64,000 bases of DNA from positions 310,001-374,000 of the forward strand of contig NZ_LMDK01000019.1 of assembly GCF_001425055.1 (NCBI RefSeq), read 5' to 3'. This DNA is from Pelomonas sp. Root1237 (GTDB lineage: Bacteria; Pseudomonadota; Gammaproteobacteria; Burkholderiales; Burkholderiaceae_C). Under the pieces are notes generated by a model. That model saw only the letters and a list, made by a program, of their open reading frames with translations, did not search any database and was not told where the DNA came from. Both the position numbers and the translations under genes were made by a program. Positions 18,132-32,309 of this stretch are shown piece after piece (position 1 is the stretch's first letter; each line of letters starts with the position of its first letter).

Positions 18132-18857
18132 ATGGCCCGTCTACCTCGATTGATCCTGCCGGGTCAGCCTCACCACGTCATCCTGCGCGGCAACAACCGC
18201 CAGGCCATCTTCTTCAGCGATCACGACCGCCAGCAGATGCTGGTCACATTGACCGAGGTCGCGGCTCAGTATGGGGTGGCCGTCCATGCCTACGTGCTGA
18301 TGGACAACCACCTTCACCTGCTGCTGACGCCGCCCGCTGCGGACGCTCTCAGTCGCATGATGCAAGCGCTCGGCCGCCGCTACGTGGCCTGGTTCAATAC
18401 CCGTCATCAGCGCAGCGGCACGCTCTGGGAAGGTCGGTTCAGGGCGGGCTTGGTCGAGGGCGAACGGCATCTGCTGGCCTGCATCCGCTACATCGAATTG
18501 AATCCGGTGCGTGCAGGGCTGTGCCAGGACGCGGCGCAATGGCCCTGGTCCAGCGCCGCTCACCACCTCGGCCTGAACCGCAGCGCGCTGGTCACGGAGC
18601 ATGAACTGTATTGGTCACTGGGCAACACACCCTTCGAGCGCGAGCATGCCTATCGCGAGTTGATGGACCAGGGTGTCACCCTGCAGGAGCAAGCGCAGTT
18701 CACTGAGGCCGTGTTGCGGGGGCGGCCAGTGGGCGGCGCAACATTCCTGAAGGCGCTGGGCGACACCCACCCGAAAGTCGCACTCAAACGGCCGCGCGGA
18801 CGGCCGCGCAAAACGCCACTAGCATCGTCGGAAACCAAGCCAACCGGAGTGGCGTGA
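18132..18857 (+). CDS. REP-associated tyrosine transposase (RAYT, Y1/HUH family)
   Basis: A 241-residue single-strand DNA transposase related to IS200/IS605 TnpA. The metal-binding HUH-type motif is NHLHLLL in YVLMDNHLHLLLTP (about residues 54-67), and the catalytic Tyr is in GRRYVAWFNT (about 85-94). The family marker CIRYIELNPVRAGL is present, and the C-terminus is basic (RPRGRPRK). RAYTs are usually single copy and act on short palindromic REP sequences. The gene is intact. The flanking motifs support a transposable or domesticated element rather than a host housekeeping gene. Confidence 0.88.
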   Translation: MARLPRLILPGQPHHVILRGNNRQAIFFSDHDRQQMLVTLTEVAAQYGVAVHAYVLMDNHLHLLLTPPAADALSRMMQALGRRYVAWFNTRHQRSGTLWEGRFRAGLVEGERHLLACIRYIELNPVRAGLCQDAAQWPWSSAAHHLGLNRSALVTEHELYWSLGNTPFEREHAYRELMDQGVTLQEQAQFTEAVLRGRPVGGATFLKALGDTHPKVALKRPRGRPRKTPLASSETKPTGVA

Positions 18858-18871
18858 CTATGACCCCATTT
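18855..18871 (-). repeat. Inner right copy of the element border motif
   Basis: On the minus strand it reads AAATGGGGTCATAGTC. It overlaps the transposase stop codon and is inverted relative to the left copy. Confidence 0.5.
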
Positions 18872-18896
18872 ATTTAACTTCACCACGTCGATGGGG

Positions 18897-18921
18897 AATT
18901 AATTGACTCTGACCCTAATTT
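18897..18921 (-). repeat. Outer right copy of the element border motif
   Basis: On the minus strand it begins AAATTAGGGTCAGAGTCAAT. It is the best candidate for the right end of the element and lies 66 bases before the gltB start. Confidence 0.55.
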
Positions 18922-18986
18922 AATCAAGTTGCCGCAAATGCTGCACTGCATTACGCTCCCGCCCTGTTGTGTTCCAGGAGGGCGCC

Positions 18987-23750
<4,764 letters not shown>

Positions 23751-23761
23751 GGAGAGGGAGC

Positions 23762-25237
23762 ATGGGAAAAGTCACCGGCTTCATGGAATACGAGCGTCTG
23801 GAAGAGGGCTACGAGCCCGCGCCCGCCCGCGTCAAGAACTACAAGGAATTCGTCATCGGCCTGAACGTCGAGCAGGCGAAGCAGCAGGGCGCGCGCTGCA
23901 TGGACTGCGGCACGCCGTTCTGCAACAGCGGATGCCCGGTCAACAACGTCATCCCGGACTTCAACGACCTGGTCTACAAGGGCCGGCCGGAGGACTGGAA
24001 GAACGCCATCGTCGTGCTGCACAGCACCAACAACTTCCCCGAGTTCACCGGCCGCATCTGCCCCGCGCCCTGCGAGGCGGCCTGCACGCTGAACGTCAAT
24101 GACGACGCGGTCGGCATCAAGTCCATCGAGCACGCCATCATTGACCGCGCCTGGGCCGAGGGCTGGGTCACGGCCCAGCCGGCCAAGGTGCGGACCGGCA
24201 AGAAGGTGGCCGTCGTCGGCGCCGGCCCGGCCGGTCTCGCGGCGGCGCAGCAACTGGCCCGCGTCGGCCATAGCGTCACCGTCTTCGAGAAGAACGACCG
24301 AGTCGGCGGCCTGCTGCGCTACGGCATCCCGGACTTCAAGATGGAGAAGTCCCACATCGACCGCCGGGTCGAGCAGATGAAGGCCGAGGGCGTCGAGTTC
24401 CGCACCGGCGTGATGGTCGCCGCCCTGCCCGAAGGCAGCAAGGTCACCAACTGGGCCAAGGAAACGATCAGCGCCGGCGAGCTGAAGAGCCAGTTCGACG
24501 CCATCGTGCTGACCGGCGGCGCCGAGCAGTCGCGCGACCTGCCCGTGCCGGGCCGGGAGCTGTCCGGCGTGCACTTCGCGATGGAATTCCTGCCGCAGCA
24601 GAACAAGATCAACGCCGGCGACAAGCTGAAGAACCAGTTGCGCGCCGACGGCAAGCACGTCATCGTCATCGGTGGCGGCGACACCGGCAGCGATTGCGTC
24701 GGAACGAGCAACCGCCACGGCGCCAAGAGCGTCACGCAGTTCGAGCTGTTGCCCCAGCCGCCCGAAGTGGAAGACCGCCCGCTGACCTGGCCCTACTGGC
24801 CGATCAAGCTGCGCACCTCGTCCAGCCATGAAGAAGGTTGCGAGCGCGAGTTCGCCATCGCCACCAAGGAATTCATCGGTGAGAAGGGCAAGCTGACTGG
24901 CGTCAAGACCGTGCGCCTGCAATGGCAGGGCGGCAAGATGACCGAGGTCGAAGGCAGCGAGCAGATCCTCAAGGCCGACATGGCCTTCCTGGCGATGGGC
25001 TTCGTGTCGCCGGTCGCCACCATCCTGGAGGCCTTCGGCGTCGACAAGGATGCGCGTGGCAACGGCAAGGCCTCGACCGAAGGTGCCAGCGCCTACAAGA
25101 CCAATGTCGACAAGGTCTTCGCCGCCGGCGACATGCGCCGCGGCCAGAGCCTGGTGGTGTGGGCCATCCGCGAAGGCCGCCAGGCCGCGCGTGCGGTGGA
25201 TGAATACCTGATGGGTTCGACGACGCTGCCGCGCTGA
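23762..25237 (+). CDS. gltD: Glutamate synthase, small subunit
   Basis: A 491-residue FAD-dependent subunit that passes electrons from NADPH to GltB. The N-terminal Cys motifs [15 protein letters not shown] and CPAPCEAAC bind two 4Fe-4S clusters. The FAD fold is [14 protein letters not shown] and the NADPH fold is [14 protein letters not shown] good ribosome site (GAGGAGAGGGAG) precedes the ATG. A terminator follows at 25260-25283. Confidence 0.97.
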   Translation: MGKVTGFMEYERLEEGYEPAPARVKNYKEFVIGLNVEQAKQQGARCMDCGTPFCNSGCPVNNVIPDFNDLVYKGRPEDWKNAIVVLHSTNNFPEFTGRICPAPCEAACTLNVNDDAVGIKSIEHAIIDRAWAEGWVTAQPAKVRTGKKVAVVGAGPAGLAAAQQLARVGHSVTVFEKNDRVGGLLRYGIPDFKMEKSHIDRRVEQMKAEGVEFRTGVMVAALPEGSKVTNWAKETISAGELKSQFDAIVLTGGAEQSRDLPVPGRELSGVHFAMEFLPQQNKINAGDKLKNQLRADGKHVIVIGGGDTGSDCVGTSNRHGAKSVTQFELLPQPPEVEDRPLTWPYWPIKLRTSSSHEEGCEREFAIATKEFIGEKGKLTGVKTVRLQWQGGKMTEVEGSEQILKADMAFLAMGFVSPVATILEAFGVDKDARGNGKASTEGASAYKTNVDKVFAAGDMRRGQSLVVWAIREGRQAARAVDEYLMGSTTLPR

Positions 25238-25259
25238 GCACGCCGCCTCGCCTCCTGCA

Positions 25260-25283
25260 ACGCGACCTCCGGGTCGCGTTTTT
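25260..25283 (+). terminator. Rho-independent terminator after gltBD
   Basis: An 8-bp stem ACGCGACC / GGTCGCGT with a TCCG loop is followed by a T run. It lies 22 bases after the gltD stop. Confidence 0.9.
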
Positions 25284-25479
25284 CATGGCGCCGTAGCAAT
25301 TACTTACGGGGGCATGCCGTTCGTCGCGGCGGCATGGACGCCCGTCGAGAAGCAGTGTCGAGGTGCGCAGTTTTGCACGACATTCACGCCGGCGCTGCCG
25401 CAGAATGCCCCGAAACGACCACTTGATGGTCCTTCTACCCGGCGCTCATCGCCTCGTCGCCGCTCCACAGGAACTGCCC

Positions 25480-25947
25480 ATGTCCCAATTCGCGTCTCCT
25501 CAGGTTCAACGTGGCTTCACGCTGATCGAGCTCATGATCGCGGTGGCCATTGTGGGCATCCTGGCAGCGGTGGCTGTCCCGCAATACAAGGACTACGTGC
25601 GCCGCGGCTCCCTGTCCGAAAGCTTCTCGCAGCTGGCGGACTACCGGGTCAAGATGGAACAGTACTACCAGGACAACCGCAACTACGGGACCACGACCTG
25701 TGTCGACGCCGCGGCCGCCCCGAGCTGGAAGACTTTCGTTCCCACCGGCGCCAAGAACTTCACCTATGCCTGCGGCCTGACCAGCTCCGGGCAGGGCTAC
25801 ACCCTCACGGCCACCGGCAAGACGGGCACGGTGTCGCTGGGGCATGTGTACACCATCAACGAAGCCAACGTGCAGGCCACGACCACCTTCAAGGGCGCGG
25901 CGATGACCGGCAAGAACTGCTGGCTCGCCAAGGGCAGCGAGTGCTGA
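25480..25947 (+). CDS. pilE: Type IV pilin (PilE/PilA-like)
   Basis: A 155-residue prepilin. PilD would cleave after Gly12 in QVQRG/FTLIELMIAV and methylate Phe13; the mature Glu5 is present. The hydrophobic spine helix is followed by a beta-domain with Cys residues in TTTCVDA, YACGLTS and KNCWLAKGSEC, allowing a C-terminal disulphide loop. The ATG at 25480 follows ACAGGAAC, and the frame is open further upstream but without pilin character. It heads the minor pilin cluster. Whether it is a major or a minor pilin is not decided by the sequence. Confidence 0.85.
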   Translation: MSQFASPQVQRGFTLIELMIAVAIVGILAAVAVPQYKDYVRRGSLSESFSQLADYRVKMEQYYQDNRNYGTTTCVDAAAAPSWKTFVPTGAKNFTYACGLTSSGQGYTLTATGKTGTVSLGHVYTINEANVQATTTFKGAAMTGKNCWLAKGSEC

Positions 25948-25954
25948 GGTGAAC

Positions 25955-26566
25955 ATGAAGCGGCCGGCCCTGAGGGGCGTTACCTTGATCGAGCTGGTGG
26001 TGGTGGTCGCCTTGATGGCGTTGCTGCTCATGGCCGTGATGCCCAGCGCCAGCGCCTGGATACGCAACACTCAGATCCGCAACGTGGCCACGTCCCTGCA
26101 GGCTGGCCTGCAGCGCGCCCGCGCCGAGGCGATGCGGCGCAACACCAATGTGCGCTTCTCGCTCGTCACCCTGAGCAACTCGGCGGTGATGGACAACAGC
26201 TGCGCGGTTAAAGAGGACGGCATGTCGTGGGTGGTCAGCCTTGACGACCCGGCAGGCAAGTGCGCGACCGCGGTCAGCGACACGACAGCCCCCCGCATCC
26301 TGGACAAGCATGCCACCGGCAGCGGCAGCCAATCGGTCGTGGTGCAGGGGGACGATGCCGCCGGCGGTGACGCTGCGTTCGTCGTGTTCAACGGCTTCGG
26401 CCGCCCCGTAGACCTTACCCCTGTGGCCACGCTGACCACGCTGAACATCGACAACAGCGTCCCTGGCGATGACTTCCGCGCGCTGCGCATCGTCGTGGGG
26501 ACCGGCGGCGCCATCCGCATGTGCGAGCCCAAGGTCACCGCCAGCAGTGATCCGCGCAAATGCTGA
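25955..26566 (+). CDS. fimT: FimT/GspH-type minor pilin
   Basis: A 203-residue prepilin-like protein. The leader is short (MKRPALRG) and the mature part begins VTLIELVVVVALMALLL with Glu5. The GspH/FimT domain follows with the helix continuing QRARAEAMRRN. It would sit in the initiation complex at the pilus tip. An in-frame GTG at 25949 is an alternative start two bases after the pilE stop; GAGGTG precedes the ATG closely. Confidence 0.85.
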   Translation: MKRPALRGVTLIELVVVVALMALLLMAVMPSASAWIRNTQIRNVATSLQAGLQRARAEAMRRNTNVRFSLVTLSNSAVMDNSCAVKEDGMSWVVSLDDPAGKCATAVSDTTAPRILDKHATGSGSQSVVVQGDDAAGGDAAFVVFNGFGRPVDLTPVATLTTLNIDNSVPGDDFRALRIVVGTGGAIRMCEPKVTASSDPRKC

Positions 26567-26591
26567 CCCGCTGCACCATGGAGTCCAAGGC

Positions 26592-26999
26592 ATGAAAGCA
26601 AGCTCGAACCTGAAGGCTGGCCGCGGCCAGCACACCGGCTTTGCGATGCTCGAAGCCCTGGTCGCGCTGCTGATCTGCGCGATGGGCGTGCTGGGCGTCG
26701 TCGGGCTGCAAGGGGCCATGACGCGCGCCCAGACGTCCGCCACCTTCCGGGCCGAGGCGGCCTTCCTCGCCCAGCAGTTGCTCGGCGAGATGTGGACCGA
26801 CCGCACCGGCCTCAACGCCTACGCCACGGCCAGTTGCGGGGCGGCCTGTCAGGACTGGCAGGCCCGCGTGGCGGCCCGACTCCCCAACGGCGAGTCCACG
26901 GTGACCGTGGCGGCCACGGGGGCGGTGTCCATCGAGATCCGCTGGACGGCGGCTGGTGAGTCGACCAATCGATTCACGATGGCCTCGTCCATCAACTGA
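26592..26999 (+). CDS. pilV: PilV, minor pilin
   Basis: A 135-residue minor pilin. Cleavage would follow Gly16 (GQHTG/FAMLEALVALL), with Glu5 present and the PilV motif LLICAMGVLGVVGLQGAM. The remainder is short with a Cys pair (SCGAACQ). It follows fimT by 25 bases. Confidence 0.88.
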   Translation: MKASSNLKAGRGQHTGFAMLEALVALLICAMGVLGVVGLQGAMTRAQTSATFRAEAAFLAQQLLGEMWTDRTGLNAYATASCGAACQDWQARVAARLPNGESTVTVAATGAVSIEIRWTAAGESTNRFTMASSIN

Positions 27000-27013
27000 G
27001 GGCCGCTGTCGTG

Positions 27014-28105
27014 ATGGTCTTGAATTCCAAACTGCCCCCCTGCCGGGCGGCCGTGCGCGGCGCGACGCTCATCGAGCTGATGATCGGGCTGCTGCTGGGC
27101 CTGGTCGTCGTGCTGGTCACCGCCCAGGTGCTGTCCTTCGCCGAAGGGCAGAAGCGCGTGACGACCGGTGGTGCCGATGCCCAGGTCAATGGCGCCCTGG
27201 GGCTGTACACGCTGCAGCGCGAAATCCAGATGGCCGGCTACGGCCTCATCGATGATCTGCCCGCGCTCGGCTGCCCGGTCGTTGCCAACCATACGAGTAC
27301 GGGCGCCTTCAACTGGACGCTCACGCCGGTGGTGATCGCCGCAGGGGCCAATGGCGCTCCGGACAGCGTCACGGTCATGTCGTCCAGCCGTGCCTATGCC
27401 GTGCCGGCGATCGTGAGCGTCAATCACCCGATCACCGCGGATCGATTCACCCTTCGGTCGGCGGTGGGGATCTCGGTGAGCGACATCGTGATCGCCGTGC
27501 CCGCCGGCAACTCCGCCACCAACTGGTGCGGCGCCTACCAGGTGACGCAGATCGCCAACAGCAACCAGGTCGTGCATGGCGCGTCGTCCTGGAACAGCGG
27601 CGCGCAGGTGGCGCCGGCTGCGGGCTATCTTGCGGGCGATCGGCTGATCAACGCGGGTCAACTGGTGCTGCGCACCTTCGCGGTGGATGCCAACTACAAC
27701 CTGCAACAGCAGACCCTGGACCTGGCCTCGGGCGGGATGCAGTCGCAGGAGCTGTTCCCGCAGATCGTCTACCTGCGCGCCCTGTATGGCAAGGACACCA
27801 ACGCCGACCGCGTCGTGGACACCTACGACAACGTGACGCCCACCACCAATGCCGGCTGGCGGCAGGTGCTGGCCGTGCGGCTCGCACTCGTCGCTCGCAG
27901 CGGCAGCTACCAGAAGGACGAAGTGACCGTGGCCGCGCCGAAGTGGGATGTAGGCAAGGCAACCACCGTCACCGGTGCCACCACGTGCGGCAGCAGCAAT
28001 TGCCTGGACCTGGTGGTCAGCGGCGTGCCGGACTGGAAGCACTACCGCTACTCGGTGTTCGAGGTGACGGCACCCCTGCGCAACGTGATCTGGGGACAAA
28101 ATTAA
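27014..28105 (+). CDS. pilW: PilW, minor pilin
   Basis: A 363-residue large minor pilin. Cleavage is predicted after Gly16 (AAVRG/ATLIELMIGLLLG), with Glu5 present. A globular domain with a Ca-binding-like acidic stretch, GKDTNADRVVDTYD, lies near residue 260, and Cys pairs are seen in CGAYQ and TTCGSSNC. The ATG at 27014 is preceded by an overlapping GTG at 27011. The stop is immediately followed by pilX. Confidence 0.88.
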   Translation: MVLNSKLPPCRAAVRGATLIELMIGLLLGLVVVLVTAQVLSFAEGQKRVTTGGADAQVNGALGLYTLQREIQMAGYGLIDDLPALGCPVVANHTSTGAFNWTLTPVVIAAGANGAPDSVTVMSSSRAYAVPAIVSVNHPITADRFTLRSAVGISVSDIVIAVPAGNSATNWCGAYQVTQIANSNQVVHGASSWNSGAQVAPAAGYLAGDRLINAGQLVLRTFAVDANYNLQQQTLDLASGGMQSQELFPQIVYLRALYGKDTNADRVVDTYDNVTPTTNAGWRQVLAVRLALVARSGSYQKDEVTVAAPKWDVGKATTVTGATTCGSSNCLDLVVSGVPDWKHYRYSVFEVTAPLRNVIWGQN

Positions 28106-28774
28106 ATGACGGACTGCCACGCAACCAGGACAACGGCGACCCGCCGGCAGCGGGGGATCTCGCTGATATTTGCATTGATCGCCCTCGTGGTCATCTCTCT
28201 GGCCGCGGTGGCGCTGGTGCGGTCGGTGGACACCAGCTCGCTGGTCATTGGCAACCTCGGGTTCAAGCAAGATGCAACGTCGGCGGCCAGCCAGGCCGCT
28301 GAATCGGCCGTGGCCTACCTGAACGCCAATGCCGGCACGAATCTGCACAACGACCGGGCCGCCGCCGGCTACTACGCCAGCAGTCGCGACTCGCTGGACA
28401 TGACTGGTCAGGGTTCCACCAGCAACGCGCGAGCGGTGGTGGATTGGACCGGCGGCGGCGCCTGCTCGCTTTACGCGGCGGGCAGCTTTGGCACCTGTGT
28501 GAGCCCGTCTGCCCAGATCAGCCTCAATGGTGGCGCGAATACGGCGCGCTACATCATCACGCGGCTGTGCGCGGGTGAAGGTGCACCGTCGGCAGTCGAC
28601 TGCGCAGTGCCCACCGGTTCGGCGCTCACGGGCGGGGGCAACAAGGGCGTGCAGAGCTACAAGGACGGCAAGGCACAGACCATCGTCACGAATTCCCAGT
28701 ACTACCGCATCGTCGTGCGCGCCACCAGTGCGCGCGGCACCGTCTCGTTCACCGAAACCATGGTCCAGCTGTAA
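28106..28774 (+). CDS. pilX: PilX, minor pilin-like assembly protein
   Basis: A 222-residue protein with a basic leader (TRRQRG) and the helix ISLIFALIALVVISLAAVAL typical of PilX, followed by VRSVDTSSLVIGN. The position of the conserved Glu5 is occupied by Phe, as in many PilX proteins, which fits placement at the tip of a pseudopilin complex. It begins at the base after the pilW stop. Confidence 0.88.
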   Translation: MTDCHATRTTATRRQRGISLIFALIALVVISLAAVALVRSVDTSSLVIGNLGFKQDATSAASQAAESAVAYLNANAGTNLHNDRAAAGYYASSRDSLDMTGQGSTSNARAVVDWTGGGACSLYAAGSFGTCVSPSAQISLNGGANTARYIITRLCAGEGAPSAVDCAVPTGSALTGGGNKGVQSYKDGKAQTIVTNSQYYRIVVRATSARGTVSFTETMVQL

Positions 28775-28793
28775 GCCACGCAGGAGATCAAGC

Positions 28794-31700
28794 ATGAAAA
28801 CGACCTCTTTTCTCCCTGGGTTGCGATGGATGGTTGGGGGCCTGCCCCTGCTCCTGGCCGCGTTGACGGCCAGCGCCGCCGGGCTCGCCGATCTGGCCGA
28901 CCGGCCGCTGGCCAGCACGACCAATGGCACGCTGGTGCGCGCCAACCTGATGTTCGTGCTCGACGACTCGGGCTCCATGAGCGACAACTACCTGCCCGAC
29001 GACGCGCCGACCGGCGACGTGTGCTTCGGCTGGGTCGGTGCCAACAAGATCTTCTACGATCCCAACCGCAGCTATCCGGCGCCCTTGAGATCCAATGGCA
29101 CGTCGATGACGGACGCCACTTTCACGGCCGCCTGGAACGACGGCTACATGAGCGGCTCGAGCACCGTCGACCTGAGCAACGACAACCCGGAAACGCCCAG
29201 TGTCGTCGGGGCGACCGTCGGCACCCCCGTTCAGTCGGCCACCTCCGCGGTGTGCGGCGCCAGAAACGATCCCGCTTGTAGCGTTCCCGGCAGCGGCTCC
29301 ACGTCGAACTACGACAGTGCCAGCAACACGACGACCAGCGTCGTGACGTCGTACGCGCGCATCAATGCACCCGGCAAGACCTGCAAGAACAACGTAGCCA
29401 ATAGCTGCTCCATCCAAAAAACCGTCACCACGACCGCGACCGAGGGTGACTATGGCTCCTTCCTCTGGGCGACGCCCAAGGCCGGGAAAACGGGCAGCAG
29501 CTGCGCAGGCCCCGACTTCGACGTCGTGCGCGCCCAGAACGCGACCGCGGCGCAGAAGCAGAACTATGCCAACTGGTTCTCCTACTACCGCACCCGCATG
29601 CTGGCCATGCGGGCCGGTGCCGGCATGGCCTTCGCCAGGATCGACGCCACGCGATTCCGCGTTGGCTTCTCCAAGATCAGCGAGTACGCCAATAACGGCG
29701 CCGACGGCACGGGCTTCCTGAACATCCGTGACTTCGACGGCGGTACGCAGAAGACCGACTTCTTCACCCGCCTGTACGGCACGTCGGGCAACAGCGCCAC
29801 GCCGCTGCGGCCGGCATTGGCGCGGGCGGGGCGCTATTTCGCCAACAAGCTGAGCGGGCAGAGCGACCCGATGCAGTACGCCTGCCAGCGCAACTACACC
29901 ATCCTCTCGACGGACGGCTACTGGAACGAGGGCAGCATCACGCACAAGGACCTGGCCGGCACCGTGGGTATCGGCAACACCGATGCGGGCGCGTCGGTGG
30001 CGCGGCCGATGCGCGATGAGGGCAACGGCGGCGCCGGCTACGCCGACACGCTGGCCGACGTGGCCCAGTACTACTACGTCAACGACCTGCGCACCTCGGC
30101 GCTGGGCAACTGCACGGGCTCGGTCGCCAACCAGGACGTCTGCGCGAACATCGTGCCGGTCGACACCAAGGACAACAACCCGGCCCAGCACATGACCACG
30201 TTCGCGATGGGCCTGGGCCTGAGCGGGACGTTGACCTACGACAAGAATTACGAAACCCAGAGGAGCGGCGACTTTTTCGACATCAAGCAGGGCAACAAGG
30301 TCTGGCCCGAGCCGAAGTCCAACACGCTGACGGCCGTCGACGATCTCTGGCATGCCGCCGTCAACGGGCGCGGCACCTACTACAGCGCCAACAACGCGTC
30401 GGAAATGGCCGCCAGCCTCGTGGATGCGCTGACCCGCATCGACGCGGCCACGGGCAGTTCGGCCGCGGCGGCCACCAGTTCGCTGACACCGTCGGCGGGC
30501 GACGACTGGTTGTTCATCCCCCTGTACACCACCAAGACCTGGGACGGCACCGTCAATGCGTTCAAGATCGACACCGGCACCGGGGCCGTGATCAACCCGG
30601 GCACGCCGATCTGGTCGGCCGCCGATCGCATCAAGGCCCAGGCCTCGCGCACCATCCTGTTCAACAACGGCAGCAACAGCCTCGTCGATTTCACCGTGGC
30701 CAATCTGACCACCGCCGGCAAGATCAGCAAATTTCCGGACCCATGCGTCGGGGCGAGTCAGCTGAGTCAGTGCGCAACGATGGACCCGGGCGCCAAGCTC
30801 AAGGCCACGACCGCCAACCTCGTCAGTTACCTGCTTGGCGCCACCACCTACGAACAGTCCGCCAGCGCCGATGCCGACAAGGTGTTCCGCACCCGCGCCG
30901 GTCCCTTGGGCGACATCGTCAACGGCGCACCGGTCTACGTGAAGCAGTCGCCCATGAGCTTGAGCGATGCCGGCTACACCGCGTTCGCCGGCACCAAGCG
31001 GCCTGGCGTACTTTATGTGGGCGCCAACGACGGCATGCTGCACGCCATCAAAGTGGTGGACAAAGACAACGTGGCAGATGCCACGAGCGGCACCGAGCTG
31101 TGGGCCTATGTGCCGTCCATGGTCATGTCGAACATGTACATGCTGGCGGACGCCAACTATGAATCCAACCACCGCTTCTTCGTCGACGGCGCGCCGGTGG
31201 TGGGCGATGTGTATGACGGCACGAAGTGGCGCACTATCCTGGTGGGCGGCCTGGGCAAGGGCGGCAAGGGCTACTACGCGCTGGACATTACCGATCCCGT
31301 CTCTCCCAAGGCCCTGTGGGAGTACGCCACTGACGGCGACCTGGGCTACAGCTACGGCAACCCCATCATCACCAAGAACAAGGCCGGCAAATGGGTCGTG
31401 ATGTTCACCTCGGGCTATAACAACGCTTCGGGCGTGGGCTATCTGTACGTGGTGGACGCCGTCACGGGCGCGCTGGTGGATGCAACGAGCAAGATCAAGG
31501 CCGGGACCAGTGTAGGCAGCCCCAGCGACCCCAGCAACCTGGGCAAGATCAACGCCTGGGTGGATGACGACAAGCTCGGCGTCGCATCGCGGGTGTATGG
31601 CGCCGACATGCTCGGCAACGTCTGGCGCTTCGACTTTGACGACAACTACGGCCCGGCCGGCAAGGAAAGCATGCTGCTGGGCCAGACGGGTAGCAACCAG

Positions 31701-32309
31701 CCCATCACGACCAAGCCCGTGCTGAGCGAGATCATTGATGGCAACTACAAATACCCGATCGTTTCGGTGGCTACGGGGCGCTACCTGGGCACCGGGGACG
31801 TTGGCGACACCTCGCTGCAGTCCATCTACAGCTTCAAGGACGACCTGGCGGTGTCTGGCCTGGGCGCGCTGCGCAGCAATGCCAACATGGTCCAGCAGAC
31901 GCTGAAAGCCGACCGCAGCGGCCTGGAGAACGGCGCGACCATCAACTGGGCGACGCAAAAGGGCTGGTACGTCGATCTCAGCCTCAGCGCCGGCGAACGT
32001 GTCAGCGTCGACTTCGACCAGCAGCTCAACCAGCTCATCGTCGCCACCAACATTCCGCAGCCGACCGTCTGCTCGCCCGGCGGCACTTCCTGGCTCTACT
32101 ACCTGGACGTCGGTTCCGGCAAGCCGCTGCTGACCTATTCCAGCACCACGCTGGTGGCGGGTATCACGACCATCGTCAGCTCCACCGGCAAGCTGCTGAC
32201 CCTGGTGCAGCAGGTCGACGGCAAGAACGTCCCCCGCACAGGTGCTGACCCGATCAACCTGCCGCCAGGCACCCTGCGGCGCACCTCATGGCGCGAGCTG
32301 ATGAACTGA
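28794..32309 (+). CDS. pilY1: PilY1, pilus tip adhesin/biogenesis protein
   Basis: A 1171-residue exported protein. The signal peptide ends near LTASAA. A von Willebrand A-like region begins with the MIDAS-type DDSGSMS (Asp57, Ser59, Ser61). Much of the N-terminal half is variable and contains Cys pairs. The C-terminal half is the PilY1 beta-propeller (RPGVLYVGANDGMLHA, the acidic loop VVDKDNVADATSG, and VGGLGKGGKGYYALDITDP). PilY1 primes pilus assembly with the minor pilins and can act in adhesion and surface sensing. The ATG at 28794 has AGGAG upstream. The 3' end overlaps the next gene by 22 bases. Confidence 0.92.
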   Translation: MKTTSFLPGLRWMVGGLPLLLAALTASAAGLADLADRPLASTTNGTLVRANLMFVLDDSGSMSDNYLPDDAPTGDVCFGWVGANKIFYDPNRSYPAPLRSNGTSMTDATFTAAWNDGYMSGSSTVDLSNDNPETPSVVGATVGTPVQSATSAVCGARNDPACSVPGSGSTSNYDSASNTTTSVVTSYARINAPGKTCKNNVANSCSIQKTVTTTATEGDYGSFLWATPKAGKTGSSCAGPDFDVVRAQNATAAQKQNYANWFSYYRTRMLAMRAGAGMAFARIDATRFRVGFSKISEYANNGADGTGFLNIRDFDGGTQKTDFFTRLYGTSGNSATPLRPALARAGRYFANKLSGQSDPMQYACQRNYTILSTDGYWNEGSITHKDLAGTVGIGNTDAGASVARPMRDEGNGGAGYADTLADVAQYYYVNDLRTSALGNCTGSVANQDVCANIVPVDTKDNNPAQHMTTFAMGLGLSGTLTYDKNYETQRSGDFFDIKQGNKVWPEPKSNTLTAVDDLWHAAVNGRGTYYSANNASEMAASLVDALTRIDAATGSSAAAATSSLTPSAGDDWLFIPLYTTKTWDGTVNAFKIDTGTGAVINPGTPIWSAADRIKAQASRTILFNNGSNSLVDFTVANLTTAGKISKFPDPCVGASQLSQCATMDPGAKLKATTANLVSYLLGATTYEQSASADADKVFRTRAGPLGDIVNGAPVYVKQSPMSLSDAGYTAFAGTKRPGVLYVGANDGMLHAIKVVDKDNVADATSGTELWAYVPSMVMSNMYMLADANYESNHRFFVDGAPVVGDVYDGTKWRTILVGGLGKGGKGYYALDITDPVSPKALWEYATDGDLGYSYGNPIITKNKAGKWVVMFTSGYNNASGVGYLYVVDAVTGALVDATSKIKAGTSVGSPSDPSNLGKINAWVDDDKLGVASRVYGADMLGNVWRFDFDDNYGPAGKESMLLGQTGSNQPITTKPVLSEIIDGNYKYPIVSVATGRYLGTGDVGDTSLQSIYSFKDDLAVSGLGALRSNANMVQQTLKADRSGLENGATINWATQKGWYVDLSLSAGERVSVDFDQQLNQLIVATNIPQPTVCSPGGTSWLYYLDVGSGKPLLTYSSTTLVAGITTIVSSTGKLLTLVQQVDGKNVPRTGADPINLPPGTLRRTSWRELMN

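Larger units (their letters stand above)
18064..18921 (+). mobile_element. REP-associated tyrosine transposase element with related border motifs
   Basis: A transposase gene is bounded by related motifs built on GGGGTCAGAGTC: left copy AAATGGGGTCGGAGTCGATT (from 18065), and two right copies in opposite orientation at 18855-18871 and 18897-18921 (TTGACTCTGACCC followed by TAATTT). The unit sits between dgt and gltB. The exact ends and any target duplication cannot be fixed by eye. Confidence 0.6.

Noticed and set aside
25284-25479. Sigma-54 promoter for the pilin gene
   Set aside because: No TGGCAC-N5-TTGC match with correct spacing was found in the 196 bases upstream, and no convincing sigma-70 site either.
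26849-31958. Long minus-strand frames (up to 1056 codons) opposite pilW, pilX and pilY1
   Set aside because: The plus-strand genes are clear members of the minor pilin operon; the minus frames have no domain features.
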